From the NCBI GenBank assembly GCA_963777515.1, contig CAVZQU010000019.1:248001-312000 (forward strand): 64,000 nucleotides of DNA, read 5' to 3'. The notes beneath the pieces are model-generated. The model made no database searches. It was not told where the DNA came from and saw only the letters and a list, made by a program, of their open reading frames with translations. The position numbers and the translations under genes are program-made. Position 1 is the stretch's first letter. Each line of letters begins with the position of its first letter. Positions 30,113 through 39,321 of the stretch are shown here, in pieces. This stretch comes from CAVSWT01 sp963777515. Its GTDB lineage: Bacteria > Bacteroidota > Ignavibacteria > Ignavibacteriales > Ignavibacteriaceae.

Positions 30113-31324
30113 TTAAATTGAATGTATAATATTTAAATATCTAGAAGAAATATTTTCCCAAGAATAATTTTCTATGTGCTTAAAAGAATATGCATTTTTC
30201 TCAACTAAAATTTTATTCAAAGCATTAAAAATAGAATTACTATCATTGATATCAGCTATTTCACCGCATTCAATTTCTTGCATAATATCATTAATTGCAG
30301 AATGTAGAGATGTGACCGCAAGTATAGGTTTTCTCGCATTTAAGTAATCAAAAAATTTAAACGGTATTGAATATTTTACATCACCACCTTGAGGCAAATA
30401 TAAAATATCTGCACCTTTCATATATGCCACTACATTTTCATAACTAACTTTTTCATGCTCATTTACTAGAGTTTGAAGTTGTAATCTTTCAATTATATCC
30501 TTATCATCATCCCTTAATTTTCCAAACACATGAATAGCAATACTTCCACTTTTTATTAAACCTTTGTTATAAAGATTCTGAATTGGTTCAAACAAATAGT
30601 TTAATTTCCTATCTCCATAAAAATTACCGGTATAAAGAATTACTATTTTATTTTTATCTAAATAATTTGGATTTATTGATTGCATTTTAGAATCAAATCC
30701 ATTACCAATAACATAAATTTTATCTTTTGATACAAGCTTATTATAAAAATCTGCTGATTTACACGTATTCAGTACCAAAGCATCAGAATAGTTTAAGAAT
30801 TTTTTCTCTAACCATTTACAAAGTTTAAATCCAAGAGCCGAAAGACTGTGATGATAAATAGTCCATGGATCTCTAAAATCTAATATCAATTTTATTCTTA
30901 AAAATTTACTAAGCAAATAAGCAATTAAGAAAGAAGAGAAAGGTGGTCCAGTTACAATAATTATATCAATTTTACTTTCTTTTATAATTTTATAACCTTT
31001 TATAAGTCCAGGAATTAACCAGCCTAAATACGAATCTATTAAGGTTATTGTAAAATGTCCCCAAAGCCAATTCAATGCTTTTTTAAAGACATTACTTTTT
31101 TTCACAGGATAAGGAGGTATTAAAATAGTTTCATAAATTTTTCCATCACTGATTAGTGTACTATCATGTTGTTGATAATATTTTTTTTTAACTGTAAGTA
31201 CATTTACTTCGCATTTATTTCTACTGAAATAATATGACAAGTAACTAAATCTTTTGGCTCCTACACTAGAGTTAGGTGAGAAAAAATATGAAATCAGCAG
31301 TAATTTTTTTTTAGTTTCTACCAC
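30113..31324 (-). CDS. Family 4 glycosyltransferase
   Basis: This 403-residue GT-B protein starts at a GTG (31322-31324) and reads KLLLISYFFSPNSSVGAKRF. IIIVTGPPFSSFLIAYLLSK and LILDFRDPWTIYHHS are typical of this GT4 subgroup. KNKIVILYTGNFYGDRKLNY opens the donor domain, and SIPFKFFDYLNARKPILAV stands where EX7E usually lies. The GTG start overlaps the stop of the flippase remnant upstream by several bases, so the two were once translationally coupled. It lies 26 bases upstream of the Wzy gene. Confidence 0.87.
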   Translation of the reverse strand: MVETKKKLLLISYFFSPNSSVGAKRFSYLSYYFSRNKCEVNVLTVKKKYYQQHDSTLISDGKIYETILIPPYPVKKSNVFKKALNWLWGHFTITLIDSYLGWLIPGLIKGYKIIKESKIDIIIVTGPPFSSFLIAYLLSKFLRIKLILDFRDPWTIYHHSLSALGFKLCKWLEKKFLNYSDALVLNTCKSADFYNKLVSKDKIYVIGNGFDSKMQSINPNYLDKNKIVILYTGNFYGDRKLNYLFEPIQNLYNKGLIKSGSIAIHVFGKLRDDDKDIIERLQLQTLVNEHEKVSYENVVAYMKGADILYLPQGGDVKYSIPFKFFDYLNARKPILAVTSLHSAINDIMQEIECGEIADINDSNSIFNALNKILVEKNAYSFKHIENYSWENISSRYLNIIHSI

Positions 31325-31632
31325 TTTAGTTTAACTCTATTTAAAATACTATTCATAAATAAATCGATTTCATCAATCTTAATTTTATTCAATATATAAT
31401 GATATAATGTAAAATATCTTAAACTAAAAATCATTGCTTTTATCACTAGGTCTATAGTGATAAAACTTCCAATAGTAAGAACGAGTGACGAGTAAACTAA
31501 AAATTCTTTGTATTGTCCATACGCTGCTATATCTAAAACTCACATAAGGGAAATTGGGCTGAAAAATTGTATAGTATAATTTAATACTTGTGATACCACA
31601 ATTGTAAAAGTTCTTTTAGTTAAAGATAACAT
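31318..31632 (-). pseudogene. Flippase (Wzx-like) remnant with large internal deletion and in-frame stop
   Basis: A single frame of 105 codons reads MLSLTKRTFTIVVSQVLNYT, then QFFSPISLM, a TGA, then VLDIAAYGQYKEFLVYSS, and after residue 59 jumps to KIKIDEIDLFMNSILNRVKL. The first part matches the N-terminus of the intact flippase at 45.1-46.5 kb (LSPIFLTRILDIKVYGQYKE). The last part matches its C-terminus (RKMNIGEIDLFMSKILKMIR). About 380 residues between them are gone, without loss of frame. The TGA lies where the intact copy has an arginine, so CGA to TGA is a likely change. It sits 17 bases after the heparinase gene and overlaps the next glycosyltransferase start. Confidence 0.85.
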
Positions 31633-31649
31633 TTATTTAGCTTATTTAA

Positions 31650-33521
31650 CTAGGTTAAAGCAATTACGGTATTAATCTCACATGGTAAATTGATTTTTGC
31701 TGAAAGAATTATTCGTTTTGATTTTTGCCTTTCATTATAGCCCCTAGAATAAAATCCATTTTCAGATTTTACTTCCAAGAAAGATTCAAATTTCAATGTA
31801 CATAATTTTATAATATTATTACTTAATATTAATGTTTGTTCATTTCTCTCAAATGTAATTCCTGAATTAAGATTAAATATTATTTCAATTAAATGATTGC
31901 CATTTCCATTTACAATATCTTTTATTTGTATCTCTTTATCATAACAAATTATTTTTCTAGTCAGATTTTCCAGATTATTTATTCTTGTATATCCGTTATG
32001 TGACATTTCAAATTCTATACTTTCATTTGTTTTGTTACAACAAATTTTAGTTTCAATATTCTCAAGTATCGAAAATGCACCTTCTGACCTTGAAAAAGCT
32101 TGCTCTAAATTATCAATGATAACCACATTATGAGCTCTGGTTTTCTTATGTTGATTACGTGCTTTAATATTTGAAGTATAACAATAAGTTCCATTATCAA
32201 TAAAAATAGGTTGTCCTTTTACCTGTAAAACAAAGCTGGTTTTATCAAAATGACTATGACCTCTATAAATTGGATCCTTATCGATGCTATTATTAAGGCA
32301 TATACCATAATTGCTATTAAAATAGAATCCTAATCCGGAAACTTCATATAAAGAAGGGTAGTTTGTAGTTTTTATCCCCCATTCCGAGAATAAAGTTTTA
32401 TATATATCAGAAATAAAATAATGGTTCAACTTATCCCAATTAAAATAATCACAATAAATTATTAATCTGCCATCATCACTATCCCCGAATTGAGGAGACT
32501 GAGTAAAAGTTTCCATATATTCATTTACAAATTTAACGGCTGAAGATATTCTGTCAAGCAATTTTTGATCGAAATATCTATTATACGACCTATTATTAAT
32601 ATCATTGACGTTATATTTTGCTTTAAGAAAATATAATCCAAATAGAACTGATTCCAATACAAGTTGATGATAATGATTAGCAGATTCAAAATTCACACCA
32701 TCTGAATTGAACTGTTTAAGAATTTCATCTTTAAATTTCCTCTCAATTTCTTCTGAATATTTATTAATATTTTGATCTAAAAAAAAATTATTCAAAAAAA
32801 TTAAACTTACTATACCGATCATATAATGATTATGTCTCTTTATATCTTTTCTTTTCAAAATTTCGTCTGCAATGAAATCAAAATGAGCCCTAATGATTCT
32901 ATAGTAATACTCTTTCTTATCCATTGAAATAAAATTGTTAAAGAAAATTAATGCAAGACCGATATTTATTGCTCTTATTCCCGCATCCATAGCAGTTTTC
33001 CAATTAACACCAATTTTATACTGATTTTTCAGTATCCAGCTATCTAGTATTGCTTCAAAATATTTAATGTATTTTATTTCTTTAGTTAATAAATAAGCTT
33101 GTATAAGAGTAGGTATAAATTGAAATCTAGATAGTTCCCAAGGGATTATAATATCAGCGCCCTTTTTTATAAAATTTCTATTATTAATTAATATAGATGG
33201 TTTCCTTGGATAAATATTTCCTGAAATAAAATCGGTATGCCATAAGTGATTGTATTCTTCACAGTTTATCAATATGTTAAATATTTTTAATTTGCCGCTT
33301 ATGATAAGATTCCCATCAACTAATGCAGTCTTATTTTTTGAAAATAATTCAACGAGTCCCTTTTCATCGGAAATAATATGCTGTAGGAATAAATTATTTA
33401 CTTTAGGAATATCAAATCTTTTATAACTTTTATTTAGGAAAATGATAATACCCTTGAGCCAATTGGCTATAATTGAAAACAAATATTTTATGTGTTTGAA
33501 TATTTTAATCTTGTTTAACAT
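31650..33521 (-). CDS. Heparinase II/III family protein
   Basis: This 623-residue protein has the helical toroid plus beta-sandwich layout of the heparinase II/III and alginate lyase family. Markers are WKTAMDAGIRAINIGLAL, RHNHYMIGIVSLIF, FESANHYHQLVLESVLFGLY (Asn/His and Tyr region), FGDSDDGRL, and YRGHSHFDKTSFVLQVKGQP with DNGTYCY. The catalytic-region residues of the family are therefore present. There is a hydrophobic N-terminal stretch but no clear cleavage site. Members in Wzy-type loci may cleave uronic-acid polymers or process chains in the periplasm. It stands just upstream of the flippase remnant, mirroring the order in the 45-47 kb region. Confidence 0.83.
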   Translation of the reverse strand: MLNKIKIFKHIKYLFSIIANWLKGIIIFLNKSYKRFDIPKVNNLFLQHIISDEKGLVELFSKNKTALVDGNLIISGKLKIFNILINCEEYNHLWHTDFISGNIYPRKPSILINNRNFIKKGADIIIPWELSRFQFIPTLIQAYLLTKEIKYIKYFEAILDSWILKNQYKIGVNWKTAMDAGIRAINIGLALIFFNNFISMDKKEYYYRIIRAHFDFIADEILKRKDIKRHNHYMIGIVSLIFLNNFFLDQNINKYSEEIERKFKDEILKQFNSDGVNFESANHYHQLVLESVLFGLYFLKAKYNVNDINNRSYNRYFDQKLLDRISSAVKFVNEYMETFTQSPQFGDSDDGRLIIYCDYFNWDKLNHYFISDIYKTLFSEWGIKTTNYPSLYEVSGLGFYFNSNYGICLNNSIDKDPIYRGHSHFDKTSFVLQVKGQPIFIDNGTYCYTSNIKARNQHKKTRAHNVVIIDNLEQAFSRSEGAFSILENIETKICCNKTNESIEFEMSHNGYTRINNLENLTRKIICYDKEIQIKDIVNGNGNHLIEIIFNLNSGITFERNEQTLILSNNIIKLCTLKFESFLEVKSENGFYSRGYNERQKSKRIILSAKINLPCEINTVIALT

Positions 33522-34140
33522 TGAAATTTTGATTAAATGAATTCTTCAAAATACTATTTAATTTCCATATATCTGCTTTAATAAAACTAAATAGATTGGG
33601 ACAATTAATTTTAATTTAGTTTGTAAAACTATTTATGACAGACCTTTAATATGATTAAAAACATTTTTATATGAAATTTATTTTGTATTGAATTTTATTA
33701 AATATTATATCATTTAAACCAAGTTAAAAATTTTATAGCTTCGCTTCGTTAGTCACATTATGAATATTGAAAACCAACTAATATTTTATCTTATTTAATA
33801 AAGCTTTAATCTGGTTTAGCTTAGTTATTGAATTAAATTGAAAGCCATAAAATAAATCAAAAAATATGCCTACCCAAATTATCGAATTGTGAAAAATATT
33901 TTTGAATAATTTTGTTAAAAATAAAGAAATTTCTTAATAGGTGTATCGAATATAGATAATAAATACATCCTTAAACTAGAATTATTTCCATGCAGAATTT
34001 ATTCAACTGAAAATTATTTGAATAATTGTTCTTCCTATTATTTAATTACTATAAAATTTTATGATTTAAGTTTTAAGAAACCTCTGAAAAATTAATTTAT
34101 AAAAAATTTAACTTTGATTTGTTGAAAAAAAATTTGGGTA
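33522..34140. other. Upstream region of the heparinase gene, no gene
   Basis: This AT-rich stretch holds stop codons in all frames and no clear repeat. It must include the promoter of the minus-strand heparinase transcript, but I cannot name a box with confidence. Confidence 0.45.
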
Positions 34141-34724
34141 AAAATGAGAAGCGATAAAATAAATAACGCTGACTTATTCATTTCAGCAGTAAATGATGAA
34201 TTCAATAACCAGTTAAAGGGCCTAATTCTGAAAGTTGATAAAGGAAAAAAAGTCGATGTAAAAATCAAACAGGCACTGGTTACTTCCAGGAGTAAGAGAG
34301 ATAAAGATACAGATTTTGCGAAAAAACGAGCGAGAAACCTACTATGGTTATAAGAATCATATTGCCATGGATGAAGACAGTGATGTAATCAAAACAGTTG
34401 AATTTACAAAAGCCAGTCTTCACGATATAAGTACATTTGATCAATAAGTTGACTACTCTAGAACAAGCAATCTTTACTAATAAAGGTTATATAAATAAAA
34501 CTAGAAGAAAGAAACTTGAAAAAAGGAAAATATTCTATGGCTTATTAAGGAGATAGCAGAATAAGCCTTTGAGCTAGTCAGAGATAAAACTTAACAAGTT
34601 GCTTTCAACAGTTAGAATTAAAGTTGTAAGATCATTTGCATATATGAAACAAATTCTTAATTATCAAAAGTGTAATTATAATGTATTAAAGCGAAACAGA
34701 TTTGAGTTCATTATGACAGTTTAA
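34141..34724 (+). mobile_element. Decayed IS5-family transposase fragment
   Basis: Pieces in changing frames follow the IS5/IS1182-type DDE transposase. They are NDEFNNQLKGLILKVDKGKK, then YYGYKNHIAMDEDSDVIKTV with FTKASLHDISTFD, then FTNKGYINKTRRKKLEKRK and YGLLRR. After these come QNKPLS and IKLNKLLSTVRIKVVRSFAY, then LKRNRFEFIMTV. The GYKNH...HD and KGY segments correspond to the family's catalytic core. There are at least one frame change (near 34350) and several in-frame stops, and the N-terminal third is missing. No terminal inverted repeats were found. It is clearly dead. Confidence 0.82.
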
Positions 34725-35116
34725 ATTTACAACATTAAGATATTTAGTTAACTGCAACATATTAATCAACGGTTTATAGCTAATTGCTTTTGTTTTTACA
34801 TATAAACAACAAGTAACTAGCAACCAATTAAAGTAAGTCACAGTAGTTTTTTTAAAAATCATTTTTCATATTTCTCGAAAAAATAAACTAATTTTTCAGA
34901 AATCTTTTTAAATGATTAATAATGATTTTTAAAATTTATAAAGTCTAAATAAGAACTTCACTTAAAATTCAAAATTATTGTCATCTTTTATCTTATTAAG
35001 ATGCATGAGTATATTTTATAAGTAGTATCTTTAATCGAATTAAGGGAACACCTTATACAATTATCAAATAAAAACTAATAAATTATTCTCGCTTTATTAA
35101 TATGATGAGGAAAATT
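34725..35116. other. Leader of the first beta-helix gene
   Basis: This AT-rich stretch contains no open frame. GATGAGGA just before the ATG at 35117 is a good ribosome binding site and decides that start. I could not pick a convincing promoter. Confidence 0.45.
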
Positions 35117-37498
35117 ATGTCAATAATAAGAAAAATTTTAATATTATTTATTGTTGCTTTTATAAACATAAATGCTAATAGTTACTACATATCTAATTCA
35201 GGTAACGATAATAATTCAGGAACATCTGATTTATCCCCTTGGAAAACATTAAAGAAACTTGAAACTACCGTATTAAAACCTGGAGATAAGGTTTATTTCA
35301 AAAGGGGTGATATTTGGAATGAAAACTGGACCATTTCGTATTCTGGGATAATAAATAGTTATATTTATATAAAAGCATATGGTGAGGGTTCAAACCCTGT
35401 ACTAGATGGGAATAGTATTCTTCAGTTTTTAATTCAGTTAAATTCAGACGTAAGTTATATAATAATTGATGGTCTCTCTTTTAAGGATTGCGATCCTCAA
35501 TACCCTGGCGGAACAAAAGGATTAATTTATGGCAAATCCAATAATAATAATTTGATTATTAAGAATTGTATTTTTAGACAAAAGAAAATTTCAACTAATT
35601 CAAATTTTGCCGCTATTTATGCAAAAGATCCAAATCATGTCACCATTGACAGTTGTGATTTTAGTGGAAAGTCCCAAATGATTAATTTCAGAGCAAACAA
35701 TATTAATCATAGAGATGTACATCATATAAATATTACCAACAATTATTTTCATGAATTAAATGCCAGATTATATAATGGAAATAAGTATGATGGACAATTC
35801 GGACTAGCAATCAAAATGACTATGAATTATACAGGAGGTGTTGGAAAAATTTTAGGTCAAGAAGGTATAGTACGGGATATAAGAATATCAAATAATAAAT
35901 TTTATAAGCTTACTGGAAATGCCATCTGGAATGAAGATACAAGAGATACACAAAATAAGACTGAAGAATTTCCGCAAGGTGTTCCAATTTGGCTAGTTGC
36001 TGGGAAAACATCTTATAATATAAATATTGTAAATAATTATGCTAAATTGGTGGAATGGGGTTTTATTGATTGGGGGAGAATAACAGATAGAGGTGGATTG
36101 TTTCCATGGAGCAACTGTTCAAATAATGTAATAGACTCATGCGGATTTGATTTTAATGGAAATCCAACTACACGCTACCCTACAAACGCTATAAATACAC
36201 ATGCTTGGAAACAAGTATATATTGATAATAATATAATTTCTAATGTTGCAACTAACAGCGGTGATGGGAAAGCAATTATATTAGATTTCTCTTCTGATTC
36301 CCAAAAATTTATTTGTGATAGCACCGTGGTTAGGGGAAATATTGTAAGTGGAACGGGCGTGAATAGTTCATTAAATTATGCTGCCGGAATTCATATGAGC
36401 TCCGCTGTTAGATGCTCTGTTTATAACAATATCTGCTATGAAAACAAAGCTGGAATTTGTGTTGAAACAATAACATCTTCGAATAATTTCATTTGTAACA
36501 ATACGATAGATGGAAATGAATATGGTTTTTGGTATGGAAGCCCTGCTGTTGGAAATATTTTTAAGAACAATGCAATAAGTAATAATAAAATATACGGAAT
36601 AAAAAACAATGCTAATTTGATATATGATTACAACGGTTTTTATAATAATGGCTTAGATTATTCTTTTGGAAAACAAGGAAATAATGACGTTTTTGGAAAT
36701 CCTCATTATGCAGATACAAAAAAGCATGATTATAGACTTGATAGTACTTCTGTTTTAATAAGTATGGGGGCTAATGTGGGAATCCCTATGGATATAATTA
36801 GCATCCCTAGAAACAATGGTATAGATATTGGCGCATATCAGTACGAGGGAAACGGACTGTTACAACAAGGTATTAATGTTAATCTAAAAGTATTTTTAGA
36901 AGGACCTTATAAAAACGGCTTAATGCAAACCTTTTATGACAATAAAGGTGTTATACCTCATACTGATCCATATTTAAAAACTTTAACCATATCTTCATTT
37001 CCAAATAATGTAGTAGATTGGATTTTTGTTGAACTACGAACAAAGACATCTGCAAATTCAATAATAGCTAAAAGAGCTGCACTTTTAAAATCAGATGGTA
37101 GAATAGTAGATATTGATGGCAGTCCTATGGTTTCATTTAACAATGTTAAACCTGGCAATTATTATGTTGTAATTAAACACAGAAATCATTTAAGTATTAT
37201 GAGTAAAAATACTATTTATATTTCAGATAGTACCCCACTATATGATTTCACAACTAATCTTGAATCAGCTTATGGGATAGATGCTTTAGTTAAATTGGAT
37301 AATAATGTTTATGGTATGTATTCGGGTGATGGGGATGGAAATGGTATCATTAATATTTCTGATTATAATAGTGTAAGTAATAATATATTTGTTACTGGTT
37401 ACAATTCGGGAGATTTAGATCTTAATTCAACTATTAATGTTCTGGATTATAGTAAAAGCAGTAGAAATTTATTTAAACATTCACAGGTACCTAACTAA
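35117..37498 (+). CDS. Secreted parallel beta-helix protein with C-terminal dockerin-like domain
   Basis: The start at 35117 has GAGGA at the right distance; an earlier ATG at 35102 would add five residues. The protein starts MSIIRKILILFIVAFININA, a signal peptide, then YYISNSGNDNNSGT and SPWKTLKKL, the usual opening of Bacteroidota beta-helix proteins. Residues 50-580 form repeated parallel beta-helix coils rich in Asn and Gly. A beta domain follows (VDWIFVELRTK, YYVVIKHRNHLSIMS). At the end, SGDGDGNGIINISDYNS and DLDLNSTINVLDYSK are two dockerin-like calcium loops. There is no type IX sorting domain. Pectate-lyase-like proteins of this fold cut or epimerise uronic polymers. It is paralogous to the gene at 39.3 kb. 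Confidence 0.82.
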   Translation: MSIIRKILILFIVAFININANSYYISNSGNDNNSGTSDLSPWKTLKKLETTVLKPGDKVYFKRGDIWNENWTISYSGIINSYIYIKAYGEGSNPVLDGNSILQFLIQLNSDVSYIIIDGLSFKDCDPQYPGGTKGLIYGKSNNNNLIIKNCIFRQKKISTNSNFAAIYAKDPNHVTIDSCDFSGKSQMINFRANNINHRDVHHINITNNYFHELNARLYNGNKYDGQFGLAIKMTMNYTGGVGKILGQEGIVRDIRISNNKFYKLTGNAIWNEDTRDTQNKTEEFPQGVPIWLVAGKTSYNINIVNNYAKLVEWGFIDWGRITDRGGLFPWSNCSNNVIDSCGFDFNGNPTTRYPTNAINTHAWKQVYIDNNIISNVATNSGDGKAIILDFSSDSQKFICDSTVVRGNIVSGTGVNSSLNYAAGIHMSSAVRCSVYNNICYENKAGICVETITSSNNFICNNTIDGNEYGFWYGSPAVGNIFKNNAISNNKIYGIKNNANLIYDYNGFYNNGLDYSFGKQGNNDVFGNPHYADTKKHDYRLDSTSVLISMGANVGIPMDIISIPRNNGIDIGAYQYEGNGLLQQGINVNLKVFLEGPYKNGLMQTFYDNKGVIPHTDPYLKTLTISSFPNNVVDWIFVELRTKTSANSIIAKRAALLKSDGRIVDIDGSPMVSFNNVKPGNYYVVIKHRNHLSIMSKNTIYISDSTPLYDFTTNLESAYGIDALVKLDNNVYGMYSGDGDGNGIINISDYNSVSNNIFVTGYNSGDLDLNSTINVLDYSKSSRNLFKHSQVPN

Positions 37499-39028
37499 TT
37501 AAAATATTTTAAATCTAAACCATCAGGGATAATCAGTAAATTAGATTAGTTGATATTTAAATTAAATTAATTGAGGCTTTTTAGTTAAATGAATAATATG
37601 TTTTCTTAACGATAATAAGAGATCAAATTTTCACAAATAAATCTGTATCAAGGTTAACTTGTTTTGAAGTAAACAAAGAAAAGTATAATAAATAATTCAT
37701 TACTTATTATTTTGATATTATAACATATTGAAAGAATTTCCATTAATGAAGTAGAAAAATTTGAGTAATAATTTGATTGAATAGACAACTGATCATACTA
37801 CTTAGCAATACAATATTACCATTTACCAGAATCACAATCCATAAGAGAAATAGCTAACAGACAAATACAAACTGTTCCGAGTAAATTTACCCACTTATTA
37901 TACAAAAAAAATCATGTTGAGTGTTATTAATATATTTGATAGATGCATTTAAACACTTCAAGATATTACTTGATTATTTTGTTTGATAAAATGGAGTTCA
38001 ATAAAATAAAAATTATATAGGAATGAAAACCCCTAGAAGATTAATTGAAATATATACATACCTGATATTACTTTTATAGGTTCATAAATAAAGGTAGTTG
38101 GTTGAACTCAATATACTACAAAGACAAGATTCCCATATAACAAAAATTGCTGTATTATAATGGCTTTATGTCTTGGTATTTAATAATAACCAATGACAGG
38201 CAGATTGACATAAGACATGTAAGATGTATGATGTTGCATAATGAAGTACTGTTATAAATGAATGTGGTTATCAAAACTCTTTTATACTTTTTAGATGAAA
38301 CCAAAATGATATTCACTTTGTAGTTTGATTAAAGAAATCAAAAAGAATCAGATAGAAAAAGAATAATACTTTAATCAATCTATATCATTAGAAAATACTT
38401 ATAGACGAAATAATAAAGAATGAGAATCCCAAACAGATAAACGGACATCAATCTATAACTAATAAAACAATATGATAATAGAGCCTTTAATTAACAATTT
38501 AAACTGAAAAGCATTTACTATTTCTCAACTAAACAAACAAAGCCTTGGCGTTAAAATAATTTTCTAAGAATTGAAGCAACATTTAACAATCTGAACTTTG
38601 AATGATACAAATCAAAATACAACGTATGTACAGTTTTATGCGGAATAGATTATCTTGTTGCTGATAAGTATCTTAAAGTGTTTGTGAATTTAAACCACTA
38701 CTATCAAATTGAATTATATTTATAAAAGGAGCTTTTGGTGAAGATTTTATTAGCTGACCGTTTAAATAAACATTTAATTCAAATAGAAAGTAAGCAGAAC
38801 TATTTTAAACTTATGGGGTTATTAAAATCAGAGCGAATATACTCATTTAAAAACTTTTAGATACAACAACTTTTTTTTTATTTTATTTTGGATATCAATA
38901 AAAAAAATTTTAATATTTGCAACAAATTAAGCACTTTAATAACAAGATTTTAAAATTCTATATTAAAATAAATATTTCATTTAATTTGTATTTGAGATGT
39001 CGAAAAAAATTAATTTGATTTTTAGCAC
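37499..39028. other. Long non-coding stretch between the two beta-helix genes
   Basis: About 1.5 kb without a supported gene. One plus-strand frame near 37.8-37.9 kb reads YYHLPESQSIREIANRQIQ, which looks like a helix-turn-helix fragment, but flanking stops end it. Other short pieces look like broken coding sequence. Together with the IS5 remnant on the other side of the first beta-helix gene, this suggests a graveyard of mobile DNA. No intact element or terminal repeat was found. Confidence 0.4.
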
Positions 39029-39067
39029 GAAATATTTTCGGGCTGAGGAAATATTTTCCGATATGAG
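39029..39067. repeat. Tandem direct repeat upstream of the second beta-helix gene
   Basis: Two adjacent copies, gaaatattttcgggctgag (39029-39047) and gaaatattttccgatatgag (39048-39067), share most positions at a 19-base spacing. They lie about 255 bases before the start at 39322. Two turns of helix between copies would suit a dimeric regulator. Further downstream, a tataat at 39286-39291 and a ctgtt-aacag palindrome at 39266-39280 may belong to the promoter. All functional readings here are inference. Confidence 0.45.
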
Positions 39068-39321
39068 GAATACAAATGTTTTGTAATGTGAAAATTTCTA
39101 AAGATTTTTTTGGCATATTATATGGATGTTATATGGCAAATTGTTGTGATTTTTATCACCAGGCTAAATCATGTAAAAATGAAGTGCTGGAATGATATTC
39201 AAAGTTTTTTAAAAAAAATTACTGATAATAATTCCACACTATTTAGAACGATTTTAACAATAATTCTGTTTTAACAACAGACAAGTATAATGTTTGTAAA
39301 TAATTAAGTCTCGAGGTTTTA

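Noticed and set aside
37800..37930. Helix-turn-helix-like shard as a transposase gene
   Set aside because: Too short, with stops on both sides, and no other motif of a named family nearby.
39111..39150. TTGGCA-containing stretch before the large exported protein as a sigma-54 promoter
   Set aside because: No TTGC-like -12 element at the right spacing; too far from the start.
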